A stretch of 64,000 nucleotides of DNA. Origin: Dipetalonema caudispina. Lineage: Eukaryota > Nematoda > Chromadorea > Rhabditida > Onchocercidae. Position numbers and translations under genes: made by a program. Under the pieces are notes generated by a model. That model saw nothing but the letters and a program-made list of their open reading frames with translations. It was not told the origin of the DNA and made no database searches. Location of the stretch: positions 1,288 to 65,287 of the forward strand of contig JABVXV010000201.1 of NCBI GenBank assembly GCA_013365325.1. The letters run 5' to 3'. How positions within the stretch are numbered: the first letter of the stretch is position 1; the number at the start of each line of letters is the position of its first letter. This document shows, piece by piece, positions 1 to 10,728 of this stretch.

Positions 1-83
1 TATGGATTTTTATCTTCCTTTTTTTTTATTTAAAACATGCGCTGTTGTTCTTTTTGGAATTAATTTATTTTTGGTTTTTTCAG

Positions 84-219
84 GTTTATACAACAATTTT
101 TCCTGTTTGTATTATTTCATTCAATATTAAAGAAGGATTTGTTGTTTCGGTATTTTATTTCGGTACGATGTTTTTTGCGAAGAATTGGTCGGTATGAAAT
201 AGCTTTGAAAAGTTTCTAA
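84..219 (+). CDS. possible terminal exon of a gene entering from the left edge
   Basis: An acceptor with a good pyrimidine tract ends at 83 (TTTTTTCAG). The frame that starts one base into the exon stays open for 44 codons and stops with TAA at 217-219. The predicted peptide is hydrophobic at first (FIQQFFLFVLFHSILKK) and basic later (RCFLRRIGRYE), which would suit the membrane-proximal tail of a membrane protein. I do not recognise a family. The upstream part of the gene would lie outside the window, so neither phase nor product can be tested here. An open frame of this length also arises by chance in AT-rich DNA. Confidence 0.25.
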
Positions 220-1842
220 TTATTCAACAATATGGTCGAGTACTGATGGAGATGTGTCTCATTACAGTTACTATTATTCACTGGTAAGTTTGTTTGATTT
301 ATTTCTGCTTGTAGTCGCATAAAATTTATGAGCAGATTTTCCAAGTATTACCGTTCTTATGTGTGTTAAATATTTGTTGGAACTTCGTAAAATATAAAGT
401 ATTTTAAAATTACCTCTGTGTTCTAAGATGAAGAAGCAAAAAATTGTTTCATTTGTTAACGGATATAAAATAATTTAATACTGTCGATTCTCAAGTGTAT
501 TTCGATTTCAAAAAATTGATATATTAAAAGAAACAAAGAAAGGCAAATGGAGCAAAAACAAAACCTAAATTGAAAAATAACGAATGGTCATCATTTTTTT
601 TCCTAAACTTAAAAATAAGAATCTCTTAGATAATGAAAATTTAACGTGAAACATCATGGGCTATAAGAACATTGCAATTTAGATAATACTTATCACTTAT
701 CGCATCCCTCATCATTTTCCAAAATTTATGGTTTCATCAACTAAATGTTGTTCCATAGTATTTTCGTGTTTTTTAATTTTTGCTTCAATTAATTTTCCGC
801 TCATATGAAACATTTCGCATAATGAATCATATAAAATACACCAAAAAATAACTTTCTTCGAATAAATAGATCAATGTTCCTATTGTTTTATGAAATAATC
901 ATATCAAAAGACTTGTACAGAAAATATATTAATATATATTCATTCATAATAAATGCAGTTGATAACATTTCTGTAAACAGGTAAAAAGTTAATTAGAATC
1001 TCATAAGTAATAAGTGAATTATTAGCTAAATTGTTATACAATAGCAGAAGAAAACATTCAACCAATGTTCACTGATTGCTTGAAAGTTTACAGAAATTTC
1101 GGGAATTAAAAAAATGACTTTCAATCGACCTTTAGTATATTAATAACCGATGCTGACATGCGAATATGATGGAATCTAAAACTGAAGAAGATTTTCAAAA
1201 ATTTTCAATCAATTAGTGTTGTTATTGGTTGATGGAACAGGAATGCTTCTTTCAGTATCCTCAACTGGCCAATTATATTGTTTACACATCACTTCATCGT
1301 AATGTACGGAATAAATCTGTGATTGAATGTACTGTTCCATATTTTCCGGTTTTGGGTATAGACCAGCTATTCCGCGCTAGAAATTGCAAAACGTTAATTT
1401 TCGCCAAATTTTTTAAAGATTTAATATTTCTGCATTACCAGAGAAGTCAGTGAAATTTTAACAAATTAGAAAAATTATCTATTAGTATGAATGCAAGAAT
1501 TATATAAATTTTTACATCCTGATTTAATGTTTAAAACGATGGTATCATTTTTGATACATTGATAAACTGTTCAAGTCTTTTATATAAGTAAGCAATTGAT
1601 ATGGCTTCAATATATTAGTAATAATTGAAAATATTATTGCAGGTAACTATGATGACTGCTTTACAGCCTGAAATTACAAATTTTCAAATAACCGTACTAC
1701 AAGCAAACAAATTTTATTCCCAAGGCAGCAACCAATCGACATGTAAATGAGTTTATAGAAAATATTGTCGAAATTCATCATTAATCATATTTTTTCAAAT
1801 ATCGATCTCCACTGTAAAACTGAAAATGCATACTTTAGTGTG
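220..1842. other. intergenic, no supported gene
   Basis: AT-rich sequence with only short open frames. The longest (1229-1453, +) lacks splice support and resembles no family I know. A short plus-strand stretch near 1684-1746 is discussed as a possible inverted malic-enzyme remnant. Confidence 0.5.
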
Positions 1843-2396
1843 TCAAATTGTTTCTTCAGCAGTACATTCAAATTTGCTGGTCGGATTTGATAATGCAACA
1901 GCCATTTTCTGTATTATCTGTTTAGAGAATGCACCATGTACGGTTGATACACCGATAATACCAGTTGGCCGTACTTTTTCGATGATCTGAAATTTCTTAT
2001 CAAACAATTGAAAATTATAGTCAATGTAAATATTGCATCACTTTTTCCGCAAATTTTTCTAATGGTTATTTCACGCATTATCATTTATCGAAAATAACAT
2101 CACTTACTGGAGCATGTAAATAATCTGCTTAACTTAATTAAATTTTTTACTGGAACCAATAAGCTAACCTCGAACAAATCCCTTATATGTGGCATTTCTT
2201 TGGCATATTTTTGATGTTCTGGCTTTATTACTGGACTGTTTACAGTAATTAATCCTTTGCTATTAATGAGAAATATACGTTTGTATGCATCCTTTGCTGT
2301 TGAACCTTCATGTTGTACATATCAGTGATACCTGTTGCTGCTTGAATAAAAGGTGCAAAGCCAATAAGTCATAACTTCACCATTTTCGACGATTCT
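1843..2396 (-). pseudogene. malic enzyme pseudogene fragment (NAD(P)-binding half)
   Basis: Read on the minus strand, two blocks match the C-terminal half of NAD(P)-malic enzyme in the right order. The first (about 2396 down to 2169) carries the NAD-binding AATGI segment and then AKDAYKRIFLINSKGL, the family's R-I-W-L-V-D-S-K-G-L region. It ends at a donor-like GTTAGC. The second begins after TTTCAG (exon from 1986) and reads IIEKVRPTGIIGVS, then ALSNPTSKFECTAEE, the family's S-N-P-T-S-K-x-E-C-T-A-E block. Damage is plain: an in-frame TGA just before the nucleotide-binding loop, a frameshift after the AATGI segment, loss of roughly eight residues before ALSNPTS, and a stop right after ECTAEETI at 1843-1845. 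No N-terminal part is visible. An intron position appears to remain, so this is a decayed genomic copy rather than a processed one. Confidence 0.75.
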
Positions 2397-4366
2397 ATCA
2401 AATCTCTTAAACTTCTGTAATCCTACTTCTCAACAAATTTTTTTCTGGAACAAAATATTTCGTCTATTTAAATTGTATAACAAAAAATACTTCCCAATAT
2501 TTTAAAAGTGAAGATTATTTACAATGTATCTTCAAATTGATATTTTGGGATTTATAAATGGTAATATTTGAGAAGCAAACAAAATTGAATTGAAGATGGT
2601 AAATTTAACAAATTTAGCGATAGTTTGATAGTTTGACAGAAAAAAAAGAAAAATTTTACTGCCTCAGCGTCAAAAAACAGAAATGTTTGCCCATTCATTT
2701 GTCTTTGTAAAATATTCCTGCATGATAACAAACCAACAATAATAATTAGTACTGTTTCTTGATCTGAAAAAATAAACGAAAGAAATTGGAAATGATAAAT
2801 GAATTTGATATGTATAAATTATAGGATTTTCCCACTAATGTCAAATACATTGGAAAATAATGATGGTTTAGAGATTTTAATTTTTCTTTAGTCTCTAAAA
2901 AAGTATATGGTAACAAGAAATGGATTAATTATTAGTTTCGCATTCATTTTTGATTATTATGAAGACTGCCGATTACTTCCAACACTTAGTATATCATATG
3001 TATGAAGCATAATGAAACGACCGGATTGAGTTTTTCCTAAGTAGGCTGCAGTTTAACTTTCGACTTTAGTTTACATGAATCTTCTGTTATAATTGCGGCA
3101 TTTAACAAGTATTTATTTCCGAAATACTTTCTTATTCCATATCTCTGACATTCCAACAGAAACTGCTATATACACTGCATTTGTTAAACTTAAAAATCAT
3201 ATGATACCTTACCTTCAAATGCATCGATCGATTGGTTCAGTTATTTTCTCAACATTCAAAAATTCAATCAATCAATCATAATCTCATAATTCTCTTTACA
3301 TTTAAATTTTCTATTTTCTTTATATTTTACTAATTATTTTATACTTCATAACATAGAGAAAAAATAAGCAGCTAAACCATTCTGATTTTTGAAATTGGAA
3401 AACTTTTTTTCATTCCATAATAAGCAATTTTGATTACTCCTATTAAGAAGTTTCTGTTCCTACCTGAAAATTATTTATTTGACTCAATTTTATCGTTTAA
3501 GGATCTCAAATTTAAAAAATGATTCAACAAAGACTGACATTTTGGAAAAATTTTCGTACAACCGAACCTTGTGTACGTGTAACTGTACAGCTGCGTTACA
3601 TTTGAAAGGTTGTTGATAAACAATCAAAATTTCAGCTTATGAAGAATAAAATAGATTTTTGAGATTTGAAAATAAATTGATTGTGAATTATCGCCAGAAG
3701 AATTGCTCTGATTTTTCTTTTTATAGACTAAATGTTGAAAATTTCAGAAGGATTTTATGTATTTCGCATAGAATTAAGAATTCTCACTTTGTCAGATTTT
3801 TCTCTTCTTATTTGAAATTTCTCATGCTCAACTTTGCAACTTTTTTTCTTAACAAATGCTAAAGCAAAGAAAAGGAAAAAACTTTAACTGTTTATTTTTC
3901 ACTTTCAAATATTCCATTCAGGATTATAAGACTAAGACTCAATTCTTCTTTAACAGAGCTTTATATCTTTCTGGCCAAGATATACTATGCTGATTGCTTC
4001 AAACTAAACATTGCAAAGAAAAATAAAACAGGTAGTTTTTTTTCAAAAAAGAGTGACTTGGCTTGATGAAAATATGAATTAAGCATCAAGTAGCCAAGGA
4101 AAGTGGGAATAAAACTGCTAATTTATAACCTCAATAATTATGTTTTCAATTTTGAATAGAAACAAAGCGATATTATCATTTGAATATTGTCCCAAAAACT
4201 TCCATCACTTTGCTAATCTCATTGTCATAGACATTAAAAGTAGAAGATGCAGAATAATTGGATTTTGTTAGCGCAAGAAAGGAATTTTTGCAAAATTTAT
4301 TTTCCTTAAAAAATTTTTCTGTTCAGAATTTATATTCATTTTTACCTTACAGAATGAATTCTGAAA
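2397..4366. other. intergenic, no supported gene
   Basis: AT-rich, with no conserved frame on either strand. An imperfect inverted repeat lies at 4057-4098: CTTGGCTTGATG pairs with CATCAAGTAGCCAAG apart from a three-base bulge. Confidence 0.5.
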
Positions 4367-5614
4367 ATGCACTGGCATTGTTTCATTGCTTTGGCAATGA
4401 TAATGTTCGGTAAATGTGAAATTTTTCTTTTCAAATTCATATTATAAACTGAAATTTCGATAATAATTGAGTAAAGCTTGATAATTTAATAGAAGGAAGT
4501 AATCCCTCAAAGGAATAATTATTTCATTTACAGTGTAATAAAAAACTATGAAATTTTATAAATTTCTGGAAAAAATCCGTTTCCAAGATGGAATTACATG
4601 GCTGGAAGCAATGCACCAGCCAAGAAAATGTTTTTAGTAATAATATTTAGAATACAATGTCATTTCAATCATTATACTAGTTTTGATCATGTATTTATTG
4701 GGTTTTAAAAATTAATCTTAAGTAAAGATTTTCAGGAAAATGTCATATCCAAAATTTTGAAAATTAATTGGCAACACATTTAAGCTTTATGGCTTTGTTC
4801 CGGTTTTTCAATTCACTTCTTTGAAATATTTGATAGTTTATTCGCTTTTTTGAAGTAGTTTAATTGTTTAAGAAATTGTTCACTTACATTTCATATCAAT
4901 ACTAGCAAAAATCTTTGCAACAACAAACCTTTTTCATATTTTATTTCACATAACTGATAATTAGCTTTGTAAGTATTGTATCGAAGCCATATTTTCAAAA
5001 CTTGATGGTTTGAAATTCATCAAACTTTCCGAGTAATTACTGAATGAATTTTTTTTCTGGGAATATCATAAATGAGCTATTTGAGAATGAAACTATTGGT
5101 TGATGTTTAAATTCTTATAATAAGAAAATCAAAAATCAGTGTCTGAATTAAATTATCGCAAAATTGTTTCCAATTGTTTTCTGATACAGGAATTTTTTAA
5201 ATTAATTTATTTGCAGGTGTGATCCAGGTACCACAGAATTTTAAGGCATGGAAAAAAGGTCAGGAGAGATCATTTAACAAATTTATATATTGCAAGAATG
5301 ACTTCAGAAAATAATTTATTCATACAAAATCAATTTTTAACAAATATGACGAAAAGGAAAAATTATAAACAATTTTTCATGCAGTTGAATGAATTCTGAT
5401 TTTCAAAGTAATTTAACCTTTCCCTCTAAAAACAATATTTATCCATTCGCTGAATAAATTTCACATTCTTCGAAAAGATTCTTTGAATAGAAAATAAGAA
5501 GTGAAAGCAAAAAATAAACTTTGTTTATTTTCCACATATACAAATCCGAAATCACTATTTTTCATTTCAGAGGTTATCTTAGAAAATATGAAAGATGATG
5601 GACAGACCAATTGA
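4367..5614 (+). CDS. possible small secreted protein (42 aa, three exons)
   Basis: Exons 4367-4409, 5217-5258 and 5571-5614 join in phase (1, then 1) with canonical sites: donors GTAAAT and GTCAGG, acceptors TTTGCAG and ATTTCAG. Together they encode 42 residues. The N-terminus MHWHCFIALAMIMFG looks like a signal peptide. It is followed by a short charged stretch (VIQVPQNFKAWKK, then EVILENMKDDGQTN) and a TGA stop. The leader would lie after the acceptor ending at 4352. An earlier out-of-frame ATG sits at 4354. I recognise no family, and the mature peptide has no cysteine. It could be a peptide precursor, a leftover of a longer gene, or a chance chain of sites; three phase-compatible exons with a signal-like start make chance less likely but do not exclude it. 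Confidence 0.4.
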
Positions 5615-6957
5615 AAACCGAAAGAAATATTTAATTCAGTGATTCAAGAAAAGATGTTTCCAATTTGTTTATTTCATTCTTTCGAAGTATTTTTTAAAAC
5701 TTCCAGAATTTGCATATTTAAAATAGCAATATTAATTGCTTTGGGTTATAAAATTCCAAATATTTTCATATTTTTAGTACATTTTAAGCAGTTGGCAAGA
5801 TAATTTGTTTCACTTTTGTTTGTTCGATTTGTTTGTCGAAAACTGAATAAAACATTCATTTTTCTTAGATATTTTGAAAATTTTGGTCTTTCCTCTGGGA
5901 AAGATGTTTATGGAAAAAACTGAATTAAATAGAAATGAACAGAAAATATGCTATAGGAAATATGCTATTCTATTCATTTTTTTTTTGCCATAATTTTGAA
6001 ACGATAGTTTACGACGATGGTTTAATTTTGATATTTTGTAAAAAGATTTGTTTAAAGCCGGTGGTGCTTGCTACTGAAACTTTCTTAAACAAGCTTATTG
6101 TAGATTAATTGTTGGATAAAATGTATTGAAGTGAACTTTGTCACAGCTTGCTTCAGTCAATTTCAATTAAGTACAATAATTACAAGTAGGCTTATTTTTA
6201 TCTATCACATATTTAATCTTCCTCACATACATAAGAAGTATAGAAAATGTTTATTTTTACATCATACATTTGTTTGCTTTATTCATACGTTTTGCTTGTT
6301 TGAATTTTTACCCTTTTAGAATTTGAAAATTTGATGTCTATTCGATATATTTTGTATGCTTGTAGAATTCTTGTGTAACTTTTCTTTCGTTTTGATATCA
6401 GCTAAATTATATTTCGAAAATTGTTTTGATTAAATTTCCAACCGAAATGAATTGCACACATTCAACCACCAGTTAATTTAATTTTCCTTATCAGTAAATT
6501 CTTTTAAAATTCCAAATATCTAGAAATATGCATGAATTTTGCTTACCATTTCAGAATACTTAACATATATGTACATATTCAAAGTGAATGATCATTGTCA
6601 TCTTTACTAAACAAATGCAACAAACAATAATTACTCGTTAAGATATCATGATAAATCCTCAGGATTACTATTTTAGTTGAGTTTTCTTATACCTATAGTT
6701 TTTTATTCCCTATGGCATTAATTAATTTATTGAGAAACTCTAATTGTCATTACGGTCATCGATTCGATCGTGCGAAAATGTGAAGTTACGAATATTGAAA
6801 TTTGAAATACTCCCAATGTGGCAGGGGACCATTATTCGTAACCATATTACACTTATTAGTTGTTAACTTAATGTAAATGTAATTGTTGCTCAGTATTACT
6901 TGTTTTTTTTTTTTATTAAGTAATTTTTGGAAATAGTTTGAAATTAATTATTTTAAA

Positions 6958-7014
6958 TTAGTTTAGGTGGAGCTATTGCTTTTCATTAGTTTAGATGGAG
7001 TTATTGCTTTCTCA
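6958..7014 (+). repeat. two-copy tandem repeat, about 28 bp
   Basis: Two adjacent copies, TTAGTTTAGGTGGAGCTATT... at 6958-6985 and TTAGTTTAGATGGAGTTATT... at 6986-7014, differ by two substitutions and one extra base. Confidence 0.8.
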
Positions 7015-7070
7015 TTCATATGTCATCCACATCTTCAACTGAAAAATCTAATTTTATCATTTTGTTGCAA

Positions 7071-7142
7071 GACGTCAATGATGGCGGTTGAGAACTGTTA
7101 TCATTTTATGATGATCGTTAGTGCGTAACAGTAGTTGACGTC
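7071..7142. repeat. nested inverted repeats with CRE-like TGACGTC arm
   Basis: GACGTCAA at 7071-7078 is the exact reverse complement of TTGACGTC at 7135-7142. Inside it, ACTGTTA (7094-7100) pairs with TAACAGT (7126-7132). The outer arm contains the TGACGTC core bound by bZIP factors of the CREB/ATF type. It lies about 630 bp upstream of the secreted cysteine-rich gene. Regulatory use is inference. Confidence 0.6.
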
Positions 7143-7772
7143 CTATCAGTTAACATTGCATAAAATCGATGATTTCATGCAACTATGCTAAATAACGAAA
7201 TAAATATCAGATAAATTTCATCTTTTTGCAGTATCATTCGTAACTTACAGACTCATCATTAGAACTGTTCAACGTTATAGTGGTGTGATCGAGCGTTAAA
7301 TACGTCTAATTATCGGTTGTTAGAATTTGTTCACAAATTACGCTGCCGGTAGTTATAAATTCATAGCAAATATTATATTAATTTGTAACTTTCAGATGAA
7401 AAAAGTGAATATAGCATAAAATCGATGGTTACATTTTGAAAGACGCATGCATATGAAAAGTTGGGAATTTTTTCATAATAATAGTTATTTTTCTGATAAT
7501 AATTATTATTGTTATTGTAGTCGGAATTTTCGGGAATTAAAACTAATAATAATTAATATTATTATAAACATAGCTACTATTAGTTTCACTATCTATTTGT
7601 GAAATATAATTGGATCAGATTCTAGAGATATGAAAAACAAAAAAATCGATTAAAAAACTTCCGGTATTCAATTTAAATTCTATCTCTCATACTTTTGCGA
7701 GCTGCAAAATTTAAATTCCATATTTCCAATTCTAATCCTTTGCCTTTTCTTTTTTTGAAGAGATTTGCTTAG

Positions 7773-8747
7773 TGCATTTGATCACCATCGTATTATCAAT
7801 CATTTGTATTAATTCGGTGTTTGGTTTAAAATGCTACCACGGTGTTTCAACAGAATACTTTCATTCGCCGATTTCCTTCAAAATTGAAACTTGTCAAGCG
7901 AGAAATTTTTGCGTCAAATATCATCATGTTGATTTTAGAAATGTAAACATTTTATTTCATTTTTCTAAAAAATATTATTATGGTTAAATTAAACAATTGG
8001 GCAAACATAAATAGAATTGAAGAGAGAAGAGCAAGCAGATTGCGACATTCTCTTATAATTGCATTCGCTGGAAAATGTAAAATAACCTTGGAATAATAAT
8101 ACATATTAAGTCAATAATTCCCATATACGACAGTAGAGATCTCAATAATTTTCTCCCGTTACTCCCATAGATATTTCAACTGGACAAAACAATCGATTTA
8201 ATTATCATTTAATTATTTCTCCTTAACTGTATTTGATAATGCTAAGAATTGATAATTTTCTTGTTTTAGCGACGATCATTTGCAATCAAATCCTGCGATG
8301 ATAATGGAATTTGCGTGGTAATTCAAATTTCAGTGAATATCTTAAATTAAAAATTCACATCATCTAAGTCTTTTTTTCATAAAATTGCATGGTAGATATT
8401 TGTAAAAGTATTTCATTTATAAAAATCAGAAGAAGGTAATAAACATATTCCCCATTTCCAAAATTTTCATAATTTTAATCAATATTGCCATCTTTCAACA
8501 TTACAAATAGTTTTTCTGGCAGGATGAAGGTTGCACCATTGGTTCTGTTGCTACAAAATTTATGGGATTTATAAGAGGACCGTTGGTAAACATTTGGGAT
8601 TGTTGCTGCAAGAAAATGCTATGCAATTCAGCTTTTTCCTATTTTAATCAGCCGATTATCCTAACATCTTTTGTCGTTCTCGTATCGCTGTGTATCGGGC
8701 AGCAATATGTCTTATTCATTTCATGTATTGCAAATCTATTTCAATGA
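7773..8747 (+). CDS. secreted cysteine-rich protein, ET-module / Ly6-like, 5' end incomplete
   Basis: Exons 7773-7942, 8270-8317 and 8523-8747 join in phase 0 with canonical sites and give about 147 residues ending in TGA. The start codon is not visible. The first exon begins TG-CAT-TTG, so an upstream exon ending in A would complete an ATG. A signal peptide follows (HLITIVLSIICINSVFG), then LKCYHG, a spread of cysteines (TC, NFC, SC, IC, GC) and the closing CCCKKMLCN, the C-C-x-x-x-L-C-N signature of ET-module and other three-finger-like nematode extracellular domains. A hydrophobic C-terminal segment (PIILTSFVVLVSLCIG) suggests a GPI-anchor signal or a membrane anchor. Expected location is the cell surface or outside the cell. 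ET-module assignment rests on the cysteine pattern only. Confidence 0.65.
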
Positions 8748-10569
8748 ATTCATGGTAAATGAATAGAAGTTAAAATTGAACTAATCAATTTTCCAATTTA
8801 ATTTTTAGTTCTATTTTTTGATTCCAATTATCAGAATATATCTTATCAGGTAGTATAAAGCATGTACCATACATTTCGATATCGTTTACGGGATTGATCT
8901 GAATGAATATTATGTGAATATGAAAACAGTGAAATAAGCATGATATGATATAAAGAAATATGAAGATATCTTGAAACTATTGTTTAGTGAGAGTATTAAA
9001 GTCAAACGAAATTCAGATATTATGCGAACATTTTCTGTTTAAAAAACTATATTTAGTACCTAGCTTAATTGATTGTTAGTCATAACTACTGATACGATCA
9101 TTCTCTTGGTTATTTCTTGCTTCATTGTATCATATGCTGTTCATTGTTTGACGTTTAATGCTTACTATCCACTTTTCTGTTATGGCGTGATCTACGACAA
9201 ACATACGTCTGTTGCACTCTTACGCACTAGTACATTAGTGCATCTTTTGACATGTATATAAACCGAACGTTACCGCTTGTCCATTATCTTTTTTCCTGGA
9301 CTTATCTCTAAACGTGTTATGCGTTGTATTTGCTAATAAATGCTTCATACATTTACTAACTTCTCCACGCAAATACTCACGTACACTCGAACATTTCCTG
9401 ACGTGTAACCAAATTACGGGTTTACCGCTGCAACATTTAACTTCATCCAAGAAAGACATCGAAAACATTCTCCGTGTACGGTACTGATATATGGAGTTAA
9501 ACCTTAGTTCTCGGGGGAATGTAATTATGTATGTGTCATGGTACTGAGTACAGATTTTGTACATCACACGTCAAATACCTGAAAAGCCGAAAAATTCCAA
9601 TCGAAATTACATTAAGCTGGATTATTGCCTTGCCTGAAATCACGAATCCTGCGCAAATGTCGCATGCGACTTGACGAATTAGTGTAGTGGACATCGCCAT
9701 AGATATTAGTAATTAATAGATCGTTAGAAGTGATTGATTCCGTAATAATGGATCTAGCTTAAAGTGCTAGGATTTATGAAGTAACATTATTGAGGTCGAG
9801 GAAGAGAGAAGATTCAGAGAGATCCATTATTTAACGGGATGTTTCGATTGAGAAAAGTAGTCGGAGTTTTCGCGGTACAATGACAGAAATAATGATGGAA
9901 TCACGAAAAAAGCGTTGGTCAACAGTTAAGAGCGTAGTTAGGGGTTATGAAATATATAAAAGGTATTTCTCACCGACATTGTAATATGAGAAGATTATGT
10001 AGTTTATGTATAACTGTTGGTTGATTGAAGTAATTATACTTTGATTTATATTACAATGTAAGTTAACTTTGGCATTGAATGGCTTGATGATTTATTTATA
10101 GTGTTATATTTTGAATTAAATACTGACTCATGATCAACAGATAGGAAGAGTTAGGTTATGTACGAGTTAACTGATTTCCAGTTTTTGATTGGAATCACAG
10201 GACAGATCGATAATCGAAGCATGATTTGGCTTTAGGGTCGAAAGGACTATTAAGACTAACTTAGTCTGACATGAAAGATTGACCACATAAAAATATTAGT
10301 TGCCATCAGTGATAATGATAAAAGTAATTGTCTCTTACTTTTGCAACCTCTTATTTTATTTCTTCCCCTCTTCATTCGTCTTCCTTTTACTCTTTCCTTT
10401 GTTTTCTTCTGATTGAAGGTTTAAGATCTTTGACAGAATCACAAGCTTAGTATATATTTTAAATGAAATGAGCGCATAAGTCAATAATTACTATTTCAGG
10501 CCTTAGAAAGACGTTAAAGCACTAAAACATTCGGGATTGAGAGATCTGTTTGTTCGGTGCATTTCCAAA
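8748..10569. other. intergenic, upstream flank of MMS19
   Basis: Holds no gene I can support. Base composition is visibly less AT-rich from about 9100 to 9950, where open frames of 62 aa (+) and 110 aa (-, 9235-9567) occur without recognisable motifs or splice partners. An acceptor-like CTATTTCAG ends at 10500, 70 bp before the MMS19 start, and could receive a spliced leader. Confidence 0.5.
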
Positions 10570-10696
10570 ATGAACGAAAAAAAAGAAACGATGTCAGAAG
10601 TTGATGATGACCTATGCTTTGTGAATCAGTGGGTAGATAAACTATCCCGTGGAAAACCTTTTACCTTATTCGTATTCATCGAATCTTTCCAGTTAG

Positions 10697-10728
<32 letters not shown>

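Larger units (their letters stand above)
5615..7772. other. intergenic or upstream flank of the ET-module-like gene
   Basis: No conserved coding frame. The 6950-7450 part is less AT-biased. It holds a tandem duplication, nested inverted repeats and a 14-bp direct repeat (listed separately), and may include the promoter and an unseen first exon of the gene at 7773. Confidence 0.5.
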
